Shown here in pieces: positions 1-9,688 of a stretch of DNA of 64,000 bases. Numbering within the stretch: the stretch's first letter is position 1; each line of letters opens with the position of its first letter. Position numbers and translations under genes: made by a program. Source of the stretch: Microbacterium hominis NBRC 15708 (GTDB lineage Bacteria; Actinomycetota; Actinomycetes; Actinomycetales; Microbacteriaceae); contig NZ_BCWI01000008.1 of the NCBI RefSeq assembly GCF_001592125.1, positions 62,001 through 126,000 of the forward strand. The letters are read 5' to 3'. Under the pieces are notes generated by a model. That model did not search any database and was not told the origin of the DNA. It was given only the letters and a program-made list of their open reading frames with translations.

Positions 1-534
1 TCCGGCGAGACCGGCCTCGCCGACGACCTCGAGAGCACCCTCGTCTCGGTCGGTCGCCGCACCGACCCCGAACGCCTCGTGGCCCGGTTGGCGGAGCTGG
101 GCTGGACCATCGCCGCCGCGGAGTCGCTCACGGGCGGTCTCGTCGCCGCCTCCATCGTCTCGGTGTCGGGGGCGTCGCGGGTCTTCCGCGGCGCGGTGGT
201 CGCCTACGCGACCGACGTCAAGGCGAGCCTGCTCGGGGTGGAGCAGCACCTCCTCGACGCGCACGGGCCCGTCCACCCGCGGGTCGCGAGCCAGATGGCC
301 GAGGGGGCCCGCCGCGCCCTCGGACGCGACGGTGTTCCGGCCGATGTCGGCATCGCGACCACCGGCATCGCCGGCCCGGTCTCGTCCGACGGCCAGCCGG
401 TGGGCACCGTGCACATCGCCGTCGCGACGCCCCTGGGCTCGCGGGTGGAGTCGGTGCAGCTCGACGGCGACCGGGACGGCATCCGTGCCGAGACCGCGGC
501 GCGCGCCATCCGACTGGTGCTCGACGCGCTCTGA
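1..534 (+). CDS. cinA: CinA-family nicotinamide-nucleotide amidase, start probably outside the window
   Basis: C-terminal CinA domain, which deamidates NMN in pyridine nucleotide salvage. The motif AESLTGGLVAA near the start of the domain and TTGIAGP in the middle are CinA hallmarks. The frame is open to the window edge. The 26 codons before the first possible start (GTG at 79) almost all end in G or C, and no ribosome binding site precedes GTG79, so I take the gene to begin upstream. A start at GTG79 (151 residues) remains possible. In related actinobacteria this gene follows pgsA and precedes clgR, as here. Confidence 0.85.
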   Translation, partial: SGETGLADDLESTLVSVGRRTDPERLVARLAELGWTIAAAESLTGGLVAASIVSVSGASRVFRGAVVAYATDVKASLLGVEQHLLDAHGPVHPRVASQMAEGARRALGRDGVPADVGIATTGIAGPVSSDGQPVGTVHIAVATPLGSRVESVQLDGDRDGIRAETAARAIRLVLDAL

Positions 535-716
535 CGCGCCCGCCCGCGCGCGGGCGATGTCGCGGGGAATACCGTTCGTGTCGCGCCGGTTACGTCTGAG
601 CGATTCCCAACCATTACCCAGCACGTGAGGGCTATCGTGGCCAGCAAGTCGGGTACTGTTGTCCACCCGGGTACCGAAACCGGCGAGGGAACACGAGTAG
701 AGGAGGGGGCCCGAAC
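535..716 (+). promoter_or_regulatory. Intergenic region upstream of clgR
   Basis: A 182-base gap with no credible gene. It holds two possible -10 elements, TATCGT at 633-638 and TACTGT at 654-659, and a strong ribosome binding site AGGAGGG just before clgR. I see no convincing -35 for either. A ClgR self-binding site is plausible from family knowledge but I could not align one confidently. Confidence 0.3.
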
Positions 717-1037
717 ATGATCCTGGTTCGTCAGGAGATCGGCGAAGTCCTGCGCGACTTCCGTCTGCAGAAGGGGCGCACCCTCCGTCAGGTCGCCGGG
801 CGCGCGAGCGTCGCCCTGGGCTACCTCAGCGAGGTCGAGCGCGGTCAGAAGGAGGCGTCGAGCGAGATCCTCGCCGCCGTCGCCGAGGCCCTCGACGTCC
901 CGATCTCGACCATCATGCGCGAGGTGGGCGACCGCCTGTCCGTCCTCGAAGGCCTGCAGGTCTTCCCCGACGTCGTCCCCGACGATCTGGCCGCCCTCGA
1001 CGGCGGTCTGGTCCAGCCCGAGCTCTCGCTGCGCTGA
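717..1037 (+). CDS. clgR: XRE-type transcriptional regulator ClgR
   Basis: A 106-residue single-domain helix-turn-helix protein. The motif LRQVAGRASVALGYLSEVERGQKEASSE (residues about 23-50) is the XRE fold typical of ClgR, which activates clp protease and stress genes in actinobacteria. Residue positions: HTH about 8-65, with a short acidic tail to 106. The ATG at 717 follows AGGAGGG at ideal spacing. Its place between cinA and the DUF3046-recA genes is the conserved location of clgR. It probably acts as an activator; targets are not visible in this window. Confidence 0.8.
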   Translation: MILVRQEIGEVLRDFRLQKGRTLRQVAGRASVALGYLSEVERGQKEASSEILAAVAEALDVPISTIMREVGDRLSVLEGLQVFPDVVPDDLAALDGGLVQPELSLR

Positions 1038-1038
1038 C

Positions 1039-1263
1039 GTGCGGCGCAGTGAGTTCGCGCGCGCGGTCGCGGACGAATTCGGTCCCCGCGGATCGAGCCT
1101 CGTCGCCGATCTCGCCCTGTCCGGCGTCGGTCATCGCACCGCGGCGCAGGCGCTGGCCGACGGGGTGGATCCGCGGGAGATCTGGCTCGCGCTGTGCGTG
1201 GAGACCGACGTGCCTCTCGCGCGCCGACACGGCGTGGGCATGATGGAGCCCCGTCGGCGCTGA
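1039..1263 (+). CDS. DUF3046 family protein
   Basis: A 74-residue protein that starts at GTG one base after the clgR stop, so it is likely translated by coupling. It carries the actinobacterial DUF3046 pattern: an N-terminal RRSEF, a central SGVGHRTAAQAL and a later DPREIWLALC. The family is regularly encoded next to recA and has no assigned function. It is acidic to neutral with no membrane segment or signal peptide. Identification rests on pattern and position. Confidence 0.8.
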   Translation: MRRSEFARAVADEFGPRGSSLVADLALSGVGHRTAAQALADGVDPREIWLALCVETDVPLARRHGVGMMEPRRR

Positions 1264-1295
1264 CGGTGTGCGCGGCGCCACGGCGTGTCGCGATC

Positions 1296-1311
1296 TCGAA
1301 ACTCTGTTCGA
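1296..1311. promoter_or_regulatory. LexA box (SOS box) upstream of recA
   Basis: TCGAAACTCTGTTCGA: two TCGAA/TTCGA arms separated by six bases, one base off the actinobacterial consensus TCGAAC-N4-GTTCGA. It lies about 220 bases before recA, just ahead of a TAGGCT -10 element at 1318-1323, so LexA binding would block that promoter. Confidence 0.8.
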
Positions 1312-1532
1312 GGAGCGTAGGCTCCTGCACATGAGGTAGAGCGAGATGTTTGTCCACATCCGTGGGCGTGCCCCCGACCGATGTCGGAGGCGCTCCCTAG
1401 CGTGGACATCGTCATCACGACACCTCCGCCTTGTCGCAGCGTCCCTCCCGTCGGGTGGGAGCGCGACAGCCTACAGGCGACGGAATCCCCGACGCGGCCG
1501 AGCCGCCGACGGCAGAGCACAAGGAGCACGTC
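1312..1532 (+). promoter_or_regulatory. recA promoter and about 200-base 5' leader
   Basis: TAGGCT at 1318-1323 is the likely -10 of the SOS promoter, which gives a long leader. The leader can fold: TGTCCAC (1351-1357) pairs with GTGGACA (1402-1408) and encloses a small CCGAC/GTCGG hairpin (1374-1387). No credible gene is visible here. A frame that is open upstream of recA from 1431 lacks a ribosome binding site and family-like sequence. Confidence 0.5.
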
Positions 1533-2587
<1,055 letters not shown>

Positions 2588-2588
<1 letters not shown>

Positions 2589-3337
2589 TGAGCGGTGCGC
2601 GCGACGGGGGCGAGCGCGATGGCCTCGCCCCCGTGATCCCGCTGTTCGGCGGAGCACATCACGCCCGGCGCGACGACGGGGCCGCGGAGGACGCGACTGC
2701 GGAGGACAGGACTGTCGGGGACGCGGACCGCGGGGGAGTGACCCCGTTCCGCGACGCCCCGTCGACGACGTGGCACACGACGTGGACGGACGAGCAGGAC
2801 AGCCCGGAGGCGAACGCCTGGGATGCCGACACGGCGACTCGTGCGGAGGACGCCGAGGCTGCGCTCGTCAAGCGGCTACGGACGCGGTCGCTGTCGGAGC
2901 GGGAGGCGAGGGCCTTCCTCCGCGAGCGCGACCTCGCAGACGACGCGATCGAGCACGTGCTGGCGCGGATGCGCGGCCTCGGCTATCTCGACGACGCGGC
3001 GCTCGCGGAGCAGCTCGTCCACAGTGGCGTCGAGCGGAAGGGTCAGGGTCGGGTCATGCTCGCGCAGGCGCTGGCCAAGCGCGGCATCCCTCGTGATGTG
3101 GTCGACGAGGCCCTCGGGGCGTTGCCGGACGACGAGGCCGAACGCGCGCTCGACTTCGCGCGCCAGAAGGCGCGATCGCTGCGCGACCTCGATCGCGACA
3201 CGGCGCTGCGGCGACTGTCCGGCCAGCTTGCGCGGCGCGGTTACGGCGCGACGGCGCTGTCGGCCGCCCGGCAGGCGCTCGACGAGCTCGGCCGGCCCGT
3301 ACGGCGACCGCCCGCGGGTACCGTCCGCTTCGACTGA
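2588..3337 (+). CDS. recX: RecX regulatory protein
   Basis: A 249-residue RecX family protein that modulates RecA filaments. The conserved core starts near residue 95 (LVKRLRTRSLSEREA) and continues through three-helix RecX repeats, including GLGYLDDAALAEQLV and AKRGIPRDVVDEAL. The first 90 residues are acidic, low in hydrophobics and probably disordered; long N-terminal extensions are common in actinobacterial RecX. The ATG overlaps the recA stop (TGATG), so translation is coupled and expression follows recA. Confidence 0.93.
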
Positions 3338-3396
3338 GCGGGCCCGCCGCCCGCCGCGCCCGCAGTCGCACCGGAGTCCGACGCGTCGTCGGATCG

Positions 3397-3402
3397 TAGA
3401 AT
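3397..3402 (+). promoter_or_regulatory. -10 element of miaB
   Basis: TAGAAT nine bases before the miaB ATG. Transcription would start only a few bases before the start codon. Confidence 0.45.
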
Positions 3403-3411
3403 GAAGGCACC

Positions 3412-4962
3412 ATGACCTCTCCGTCCGCCGCCCCCACGCTGATCGCGCCGTCGCTCGCCGCCGTCGCCGCCGACGGCCGCACCCGCACCTACGAGGTGCG
3501 CACCTTCGGCTGCCAGATGAACGTCCACGACTCCGAGCGGCTGTCGGGTTCGCTCGAGAGCGCGGGATACGTGCGTGCGGATGCGGGGACCGAGGCCGAC
3601 GTCGTCGTCATCAACACGTGCGCCGTGCGCGACAACGCCGCGGGCAAGCTGTACGGCACGCTCGGACACCTCAAGAGTCGTAAAGACCGCCACGAGGGCA
3701 TGCAGATCGCGGTCGGCGGCTGCATGGCGCAGATGGACAAGGATGCCGTCCTCGAGAAGGCGCCCTGGGTCGACGTCGTCTTCGGCACCCACAACATGGG
3801 ATCGCTTCCGCGCCTGCTGGAGCGCGCACGGCACAACGGCGACGCCGAGCTCGAGATCCTCGAGGCCCTCGAGGTGTTCCCCTCCACGCTGCCCACCAAG
3901 CGCGACGCCGTCCACAGCGGCTGGGTGTCGATCTCCGTGGGCTGCAACAACACGTGCACGTTCTGCATCGTGCCGAGCCTGCGCGGCAAGGAGAAGGACC
4001 GCCGCCCCGGCGACATCCTGAACGAGATCCGGCTCCTCGTCGACGACGGCGCGATCGAGGTCACGCTCCTCGGTCAGAACGTGAACAGCTACGGGGTCGA
4101 GTTCGGCGACCGCCAGGCGTTCGGCAAGCTGCTGCGCGCCGCCGGTCAGATCCCCGGCCTGGAACGCATCCGTTTCACGAGCCCGCATCCGGCGGCGTTC
4201 ACCGACGACGTGATCGACGCGATGGCCGAGACGCCGCAGGTGATGCCCCAGCTGCACATGCCGCTGCAGTCCGGCTCCGACCGGATCCTGCGCGCGATGC
4301 GGCGCTCTTATCGCAGCGACCGCTTCGTCGGCATCCTGGACCGGGTCCGCGAGCGGATCCCGCACGCGGCGATCTCCACCGACATCATCGTCGGCTTCCC
4401 CGGCGAGACCGACGAGGACTTCGAGGACACGATGCGTGTCGTCGAGCAGGCCCGTTTCGCGAGCGCGTTCACGTTCCAGTACTCCGTCCGCGAGGGCACG
4501 CCCGCCGCCACGATGCCCGACCAGATCCCCAAGGCCGTCGTCCAGGAGCGCTACGAGCGCCTGGTGGCCCTGCAGGAGCGCATCAGCCTGGAGGAGAACC
4601 AGGCCCAGATCGGACGCGAGCTCCAGGTGCTCGTCTCGACGGGCGAAGGGAAGAAGGACGCCGAGACGCGCCGCCTGACCGGCCGCGCGGAGGACAACCA
4701 CCTCGTGCACTTCGAGCTGCCCGACGGCTCCGCGGTGCCCCGCCCGGGCGACGTCGTCACCGTGACCGTCACCCACGCCGCTCCCTTCCACCTGCTCGCC
4801 GACAGCACCGACGGCGCCCCGCTGCAGATCCGCCGCACACGCGCCGGCGATGCGTGGGACCGGACGCAGGCGGAGTCCTGCGGCGTTCCCGCTCCCGCGG
4901 GCGTGGAGGGCGGTGCGCCGCGCGCGGTGTCGCTGGGCCTTCCCACGCTGCGCCTCGGGTGA
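3412..4962 (+). CDS. miaB: tRNA-2-methylthio-N6-dimethylallyladenosine synthase MiaB
   Basis: A 516-residue radical SAM methylthiotransferase that adds the 2-methylthio group to i6A37 of tRNA. The N-terminal UPF0004 domain begins [19 protein letters not shown] and carries its three cluster cysteines (FGCQMN, INTCAVR, GGCMAQ). The radical SAM motif CNNTCTFC lies near residue 180. A C-terminal TRAM domain covers about 380-450. The last 50 residues are a proline/arginine-rich tail beyond the usual length. The next gene, miaA, makes the i6A substrate and overlaps the miaB stop, so the two steps are co-expressed. Confidence 0.96.
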   Translation: MTSPSAAPTLIAPSLAAVAADGRTRTYEVRTFGCQMNVHDSERLSGSLESAGYVRADAGTEADVVVINTCAVRDNAAGKLYGTLGHLKSRKDRHEGMQIAVGGCMAQMDKDAVLEKAPWVDVVFGTHNMGSLPRLLERARHNGDAELEILEALEVFPSTLPTKRDAVHSGWVSISVGCNNTCTFCIVPSLRGKEKDRRPGDILNEIRLLVDDGAIEVTLLGQNVNSYGVEFGDRQAFGKLLRAAGQIPGLERIRFTSPHPAAFTDDVIDAMAETPQVMPQLHMPLQSGSDRILRAMRRSYRSDRFVGILDRVRERIPHAAISTDIIVGFPGETDEDFEDTMRVVEQARFASAFTFQYSVREGTPAATMPDQIPKAVVQERYERLVALQERISLEENQAQIGRELQVLVSTGEGKKDAETRRLTGRAEDNHLVHFELPDGSAVPRPGDVVTVTVTHAAPFHLLADSTDGAPLQIRRTRAGDAWDRTQAESCGVPAPAGVEGGAPRAVSLGLPTLRLG

Positions 4963-5873
4963 CCGGGCGCCTCTGGGCCGTCGTCGGAGCCACCGGCACC
5001 GGCAAGACGGACCTGTCGCTGCGCCTCGCCGAGGCGCTGGGCGCCCGCGGACGCGCGGCGGAGATCGTCAACGCCGATGCCATGCAGCTCTACCGCGGGA
5101 TGGACATCGGGACTGCCAAGCTGCCGGTCGCCGAGCGTCGCGGCATCCCGCACCACCTCTTCGACGTGCTGGAGGTGACCGACGAGGCCGCGGTCGCGGC
5201 CTACCAGGATGCCGCGCGCACCGCGATCTCCGACATCTTCTCCCGCGATGCCGACGCCATCCTCGTCGGCGGCTCGGGGCTGTACGTGTCGAGCGTCGTC
5301 TACGACTTCCGCTTCCCGCCGCACGACGACGCGGTGCGCGAGCGGCTCGAACAGGACCTCGCCCAGGACGGCCCCGGCGCCCTGCTCGCACGCCTCCGCC
5401 TCCTCGATCCGAGGACGGCCGAGCGCATCGACGCCCGCAACGGGCGTCGGATCGTCCGTGCGCTCGAGATCGCTCTGCAGGGCGACCGCGGGCACGGCGC
5501 GGCACTGCCCGCGGAACCGGTGCGGTGGCATGAGCCTACGATGCTCGTCGGCGTCGAGCTCGACCGTGCGCAGCTCGTCGCGCGCCTCGACGAGCGCGTG
5601 GAGCGCATGTGGCGCGAGGGGATGTTGGCCGAGGTCGAGGCGCTCCGCGCGCGAGGCCTCGAGCGCGGGGTCACGGCGAGCCGTGCCATCGGGTACGCTC
5701 AGGCCGTCGACCAGCTCGCCGGACGCATCGACCAGGCGGAGGCGATCGCGCAGACCCAGGCGTTGACGCGGCGCTACGCGCGGCGACAGGTGTCGTGGTT
5801 CCGTCGGTACCCCGGCATCCACTGGGTCGCGCCCGACGCGGACGCCGCCGCGCTGGCAGACTCGATGGCGTGA
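4959..5873 (+). CDS. miaA: tRNA dimethylallyltransferase MiaA
   Basis: A 304-residue enzyme that transfers dimethylallyl to A37 of tRNA, the step before MiaB. P-loop [10 protein letters not shown] lies at residues about 10-19, [18 protein letters not shown] supplies the substrate aspartate region, and the C-terminal SRAIGYAQ and [11 protein letters not shown] motifs are family signatures. I chose GTG4959, which overlaps the miaB stop in GTGA and gives the expected N-terminus ([16 protein letters not shown]). The longer upstream open frame is only the miaB complement frame. Confidence 0.95.
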   Translation: MTGRLWAVVGATGTGKTDLSLRLAEALGARGRAAEIVNADAMQLYRGMDIGTAKLPVAERRGIPHHLFDVLEVTDEAAVAAYQDAARTAISDIFSRDADAILVGGSGLYVSSVVYDFRFPPHDDAVRERLEQDLAQDGPGALLARLRLLDPRTAERIDARNGRRIVRALEIALQGDRGHGAALPAEPVRWHEPTMLVGVELDRAQLVARLDERVERMWREGMLAEVEALRARGLERGVTASRAIGYAQAVDQLAGRIDQAEAIAQTQALTRRYARRQVSWFRRYPGIHWVAPDADAAALADSMA

Positions 5874-6295
5874 CCGCCGTCGAGATCCGCCCCTTCGCCA
5901 CCGCCGATACGGACGCCGTCGTCGCGCTCTGGCGAGAGGCGGGGCTGACGCGGCCCTGGAACGACCCGTACCGGGACATCGCCCGCAAGCTCACCGTGCA
6001 GCCCGAGCTGTTCCTCGTCGCCCACGATCGGGGCGACCTCGTGGGCACCGTCATGGCCGGCTACGACGGGCATCGCGGGTGGCTGTACTACCTGGCGACG
6101 GCCGCGGAGCGTCGCGGCGAGGGGATCGCGCGCCGCCTCGTGGAGACGGCGGAGGAGGGCCTGCGCGCCCTCGGATGCCCGAAGGTGGAGCTGATGGTGC
6201 GTCCGGAGAACACCGCGGTCCACGACTTCTACGCCCGCCTCGGGTACGAGCCGTTCGATGTCTGGATGACCGGCAAGCGGCTGATCGCCGACTGA
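5870..6295 (+). CDS. ypeA: GNAT-family acetyltransferase, YpeA-like
   Basis: A 141-residue N-acetyltransferase. The acetyl-CoA binding loop [11 protein letters not shown] (about residues 83-93) follows [15 protein letters not shown], and [17 protein letters not shown] ends the fold. The [11 protein letters not shown] and GYDGHRG segments and the length match the E. coli YpeA type, whose substrate is unknown. The start at GTG5870 overlaps the miaA stop (GTGA); the frame upstream does not resemble a GNAT protein. Coupled translation with miaA suggests operon membership rather than a tRNA role. Confidence 0.85.
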   Translation: MTAVEIRPFATADTDAVVALWREAGLTRPWNDPYRDIARKLTVQPELFLVAHDRGDLVGTVMAGYDGHRGWLYYLATAAERRGEGIARRLVETAEEGLRALGCPKVELMVRPENTAVHDFYARLGYEPFDVWMTGKRLIAD

Positions 6296-6339
6296 CGCGT
6301 GCCCGCCGTCCACCCCGCCGGTGCACAGCGCGCGGCCCG

Positions 6340-6345
6340 TAGACT
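6340..6345 (+). promoter_or_regulatory. -10 element of dapF (leaderless)
   Basis: TAGACT with six bases between it and the dapF GTG, so the predicted transcript starts at or next to the start codon. No ribosome binding site precedes the GTG. Confidence 0.6.
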
Positions 6346-6351
6346 GGCCGG

Positions 6352-7215
6352 GTGGCAGAGCCGATCGCATTCACCAAGGGTCACGGCACGGGCAACGACT
6401 TCGTGATCGTCCCGGACGACGACGGTGCCCTCGACCTGTCGGCCGACCAGATCGCCGCGCTCTGCGACCGCCGCTTCGGCATCGGCGGCGACGGCATCCT
6501 GCGCGTCGTCCGCAGCGCCCGCCTCCGCGAGGGTGAGGCGACGGCGGATGCCGAGTGGTTCATGGACTACCGCAACGCCGACGGATCGGCCGCGGAGATG
6601 TGCGGCAACGGCACCCGCGTGTTCGCGAAGTACCTCGTCGACACCGGCCGCGCGAACATCGATGACGCGCCGCTGCGCATCGGCACCCGCGCGGGCGTGA
6701 AGACCCTCACTCGCAGCGACCTCGGCTTCGAGGTCGACCTCGGCGTGTTCCGGGTCGACGGCGATGTCGTGGTGAAGGCGAGGGGCCTCGACGTCGCCCG
6801 GCCCGGACAGGGCGTCGACGTCGGCAACCCGCACGTGGTCGTTGCGCTCTCCAGCTCCGCGGAGCTCGACGGACTCGACCTCACGGTGCAGCCGCAGCTG
6901 CACCCCGACCCGGTCGAGGGCGCCAACGTCGAGTTCGTGGTCCCGGCCGATCCGCTCGTGCAGAACGGCGTCGGAACGATCCGGATGCGTGTGTTCGAGC
7001 GGGGCGTCGGGGAGACCCTGTCGTGCGGCACCGGTGTCGCCGCCGCCGCGCTGGCGGTCCGGCACTGGGCGGGGGCCGCGGCGCCGGACCGGTGGAGCGT
7101 GGAGGTGCCCGGCGGCACGCTCGGTGTACGCATCGTCGCCGAGGCCGACGGAGAGCACGTCCTGCTGTCCGGACCGGCGGCGCTCGTCTACTCGGGCGAG
7201 GTCCGTCTCGCCTGA
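6352..7215 (+). CDS. dapF: Diaminopimelate epimerase DapF
   Basis: A 287-residue epimerase that converts LL- to meso-diaminopimelate for lysine and peptidoglycan synthesis. The two catalytic cysteines are visible: Cys84 in MCGNGTRVF and Cys225 in [18 protein letters not shown] at the N-terminus is the family opening. The GTG start is leaderless behind TAGACT. Although it follows the miaB-miaA-ypeA group, it has its own promoter. A perfect hairpin after its stop separates it from the convergent methyltransferase. Confidence 0.97.
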   Translation: MAEPIAFTKGHGTGNDFVIVPDDDGALDLSADQIAALCDRRFGIGGDGILRVVRSARLREGEATADAEWFMDYRNADGSAAEMCGNGTRVFAKYLVDTGRANIDDAPLRIGTRAGVKTLTRSDLGFEVDLGVFRVDGDVVVKARGLDVARPGQGVDVGNPHVVVALSSSAELDGLDLTVQPQLHPDPVEGANVEFVVPADPLVQNGVGTIRMRVFERGVGETLSCGTGVAAAALAVRHWAGAAAPDRWSVEVPGGTLGVRIVAEADGEHVLLSGPAALVYSGEVRLA

Positions 7216-7216
7216 G

Positions 7217-7239
7217 GCCGGCGCGCCGCCCGCGCCGGC
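7217..7239. terminator. Bidirectional hairpin between dapF and the methyltransferase
   Basis: GCCGGCGCG and CGCGCCGGC form a perfect 9-bp stem with a five-base loop, just after the dapF stop and just after the end of the opposing gene. There is no T-run, so termination is inferred from position. Confidence 0.6.
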
Positions 7240-7251
7240 GCCAGGGGCACG

Positions 7252-7893
7252 TCAGGGAAGCTCGATGGCTCCCGTGCGCACGGCGCCGTGCCGGCGCACC
7301 TTCAGCACCCGGAATCCTCGCCCGGTCGCGGCCCGTGTCACGGAGTAGCCGTCGTCGAAGGTGGCCGCGAGCCAGCGCTGCAGAGAATCCGAGCCGAGGT
7401 TGCGCTGCACGACGAGCCAGGCGTCGCTGCGCTCGTCGAGCCGCGGAAGCCAGCGCTCCAGAAGGCCGTGCAACTCGTTCTTGCCGACCCGGATCGGGGG
7501 ATTCGACCGGATGCCGCGGAAGCGGACGTCCTCCGGAACATCGTCTGGGCGTGCGGCGTTGACGTTGTCAAGTCCCCACTCCGCGGCGTTGCGGCGGACG
7601 AGATCGAGGGCCCGGTCGTTCACGTCGACCGCCCACACGGTGGCGTGGGGAGACTGGACGGCGAGGCTCAACGCGATCGGCCCCCACCCGCAGCCGAGGT
7701 CGAGCAGATGTCCTCCCGGCGGAGGCGGTGGCGTGTTCGCCAGGAGCACGGCCGTCCCGCCATCGACGTGGTCGGGGCTGAACACCCCGCCCGCGGTCGT
7801 GACCTCGCCAGAGCGTCCGGCGAGGGACACACGGATGCGGCGGAGGTTCTCGGCGCTGGACGGGGAGGCGCTGAAGTAGTGGTCACTCCCCAT
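7252..7893 (-). CDS. Class I SAM methyltransferase, RsmC/MTS type
   Basis: A 213-residue methyltransferase-small domain protein. The SAM loop LLDLGCGWGPIALSLA and the base-binding motif SNPPIRVGK (the NPP motif of N-methyltransferases acting on guanine or glutamine) are both present. The closest functional type is RsmC, which makes m2G in 16S rRNA; the actinobacterial short form has only the catalytic half. The start is the ATG at 7893, giving MGSDHYFSASPSS. The gene is divergent from hflX and convergent with dapF. Substrate is inferred from the family. Confidence 0.85.
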   Translation of the reverse strand: MGSDHYFSASPSSAENLRRIRVSLAGRSGEVTTAGGVFSPDHVDGGTAVLLANTPPPPPGGHLLDLGCGWGPIALSLAVQSPHATVWAVDVNDRALDLVRRNAAEWGLDNVNAARPDDVPEDVRFRGIRSNPPIRVGKNELHGLLERWLPRLDERSDAWLVVQRNLGSDSLQRWLAATFDDGYSVTRAATGRGFRVLKVRRHGAVRTGAIELP

Positions 7894-7932
7894 CCTGCGA
7901 GCGTACCGGAGCCACCCGCCCCCGCGGGAGGC

Positions 7933-7938
7933 TAGACT
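7933..7938 (+). promoter_or_regulatory. -10 element of hflX
   Basis: TAGACT 24 bases before the hflX ATG. The leader is about 18 bases and includes a GGAAGGA ribosome binding site, unlike the leaderless genes nearby. Confidence 0.5.
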
Positions 7939-7962
7939 GCAAGGCTGACCTGGAAGGAATCC

Positions 7963-9486
7963 ATGACCCACACCACCGAGACCACCGACGCGCACGGCGA
8001 CGAGACGCCGATCGACCCGGTGGATCGCGTGCTGGCCCACGCCGAGGGGCGTTCGAGCGCGCGCGTCTTCGGGACCGCCCAGGCGCTGCAGGACTCCGCG
8101 ACCGTCGCCTATGGCGACACCGACGGCGACCAGTGGGACCGTGAGGAACGCGCGGCGCTGCGCCGCGTGCCCGGGCTGTCGACCGAGCTCGAGGACGTCA
8201 CCGAGGTCGAGTACCGCCAGCTGCGGCTGGAGAACGTCGTGCTCGTGGGCGTGTACCCCCAGGGATCGCACGAGGATGCCGAGAACTCCCTTCGCGAGCT
8301 CGCGGCGCTCGCCGAGACCGCGGGAGCCGTCGTGCTCGACGGCGTGCTGCAGCGTCGCCCGCACCCCGACCCCGCCACCTACATCGGCCGCGGCAAGGCC
8401 GCGGAGCTGCGCGACCTGGTGGCGGCCGTGGGCGCCGACACCGTCATCGCCGACACCGAGCTGGCCCCCAGCCAGCGCCGTGCGCTGGAGGACGTGGTGA
8501 AGGTGAAGGTCATCGACCGCACCACCGTCATCCTCGACATCTTCAGCCAGCACGCGAAGAGCCGCGAGGGCAAGGCCCAGGTCGAGCTCGCCCAGCTCGA
8601 GTACCTGCTGCCGCGCCTGCGCGGCTGGGGCGAATCGATGAGCCGTCAGGCCGGTGGCCAGGTGGGCGCCGGTGGCGCCGGCATGGGCTCGCGCGGTCCG
8701 GGTGAGACGAAGATCGAGCTCGATCGCCGCCGCATCCGCACCAAGATGGCCCAGCTGCGCAAGCAGCTGCGCGACTTCGCACCCGCCCGCGAGGCCAAGC
8801 GCAGCGAGCGCAAGCGCAACACGATCCCCTCGGTGGCCATCGCCGGCTACACCAACGCCGGCAAGTCCAGCCTGCTCAACCGGCTGACCAGCGCCGGCGT
8901 GCTCGTGGAGAACGCGCTGTTCGCGACCCTGGATGCCACGGTGCGCCGGGCCGAGGCGGCCGACGGCCGCGTGTACACGCTGACCGACACCGTCGGGTTC
9001 GTGCGGAACCTCCCGCACCAGCTCGTCGAGGCGTTCCGCTCGACCCTGGAGGAGGTGGGCGACGCCGACGTGCTCGTGCACGTCGTCGACGGCTCGCACC
9101 CCGATCCCGCCGCGCAGCTCGCGACCGTGCGCGACGTGATGGGCGACGTCGGGGCGCGCTCCACGCGCGAGATCGTCGTGTTCAACAAGGCGGACCTCGT
9201 CGACGAGGACACCCGGCTCGTGCTGCGAGGTCTCGAGCCGGGCGCGCTGTTCGTGTCGTCGCGGACGGGCGAGGGCATCGACCAGCTCCGTGCCGTCGTC
9301 GAGGAGGCGCTGCCGCTTCCGGCCGTCGAGGTGCGTGCGCTCGTGCCGTACGACCGCGGCGACCTGATCAACGCCGTGCACGAGTCGGGGCACATCGTCT
9401 CGACGTCGCACGAGGAGGACGGCACGGCCGTGCACGCGCACGTCTCGGAGCGTCTCGCCGCGGAGCTCGCGCCCTACGCCGTCTGA
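7963..9486 (+). CDS. hflX: Ribosome-associated GTPase HflX
   Basis: A 507-residue Obg-HflX GTPase that rescues stalled or hibernating 70S ribosomes under stress. The N-terminal HflX domain includes GPGETKIELDRRRIR and a glycine-rich linker before it. The G domain has G1 GYTNAGKSS (near residue 296), G3 DTVGF, and G4 NKAD. The N-terminus adds about 70 acidic residues over the E. coli protein, as in other actinobacteria. ATG7963 is preceded by GGAAGGA. Confidence 0.95.
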   Translation: MTHTTETTDAHGDETPIDPVDRVLAHAEGRSSARVFGTAQALQDSATVAYGDTDGDQWDREERAALRRVPGLSTELEDVTEVEYRQLRLENVVLVGVYPQGSHEDAENSLRELAALAETAGAVVLDGVLQRRPHPDPATYIGRGKAAELRDLVAAVGADTVIADTELAPSQRRALEDVVKVKVIDRTTVILDIFSQHAKSREGKAQVELAQLEYLLPRLRGWGESMSRQAGGQVGAGGAGMGSRGPGETKIELDRRRIRTKMAQLRKQLRDFAPAREAKRSERKRNTIPSVAIAGYTNAGKSSLLNRLTSAGVLVENALFATLDATVRRAEAADGRVYTLTDTVGFVRNLPHQLVEAFRSTLEEVGDADVLVHVVDGSHPDPAAQLATVRDVMGDVGARSTREIVVFNKADLVDEDTRLVLRGLEPGALFVSSRTGEGIDQLRAVVEEALPLPAVEVRALVPYDRGDLINAVHESGHIVSTSHEEDGTAVHAHVSERLAAELAPYAV

Positions 9487-9491
9487 CGGTC

Positions 9492-9527
9492 GGGCGTTTC
9501 GACTCGCTGCGCTCGCTCGACGACCGG
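9492..9527 (+). repeat. Palindromic intergenic repeat, copy 1
   Basis: A 36-base unit reading GGGCGTTTCGACTCGCTGCG and onward to CGACGACCGG. It is the first of three direct copies. Confidence 0.8.
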
Positions 9528-9538
9528 TGGCGGCGGTG

Positions 9539-9574
9539 GGGCGTTTCGACTCGCTGCGCTCGCTCAACGACCGG
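9539..9574 (+). repeat. Palindromic intergenic repeat, copy 2
   Basis: Same 36-base unit as copy 1 with one change (GCTCAACG in place of GCTCGACG). The spacer from copy 1 is 11 bases. Confidence 0.8.
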
Positions 9575-9585
9575 TGGTGACGGTC

Positions 9586-9621
9586 GGGCGTTTCGACTCG
9601 CTGCGCTCGCTCGACGACCGG
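9586..9621 (+). repeat. Palindromic intergenic repeat, copy 3
   Basis: Same unit as copy 1, again after an 11-base spacer. Its reverse complement follows at 9643-9684, so the two can form a long hairpin. Confidence 0.8.
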
Positions 9622-9642
9622 GCGGGGCGGTGGGGGACGGGC

Positions 9643-9684
9643 CCGGTCGTTGAGCGACGAGCGCAGCGAGGAGTCGAAACGCCC
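9643..9684 (-). repeat. Palindromic intergenic repeat, inverted copy
   Basis: Inverted version of the unit, with an extra six bases in the middle (GAGCGACGAGCGCAGCGAG). It ends four bases before the S9 peptidase stop. With copy 3 it makes a long stem that probably serves as the terminator of both convergent genes. Confidence 0.75.
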
Positions 9685-9688
9685 GCAC

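Noticed and set aside
535..716. ClgR autoregulatory operator
   Set aside because: ACGTCTGAGCGAT near 590-603 looked similar to ClgR sites, but the half-site spacing is one base short of the consensus I know.
845..1359. Antisense frames opposite clgR and DUF3046
   Set aside because: Arg/Pro-rich translations without a ribosome binding site, explained as shadows of the two conserved plus-strand genes.
9492..9684. CRISPR-like repeat-spacer pattern
   Set aside because: Only three direct copies, 11-base spacers that are near-identical, one inverted copy, and no cas genes. It is a palindromic intergenic repeat.
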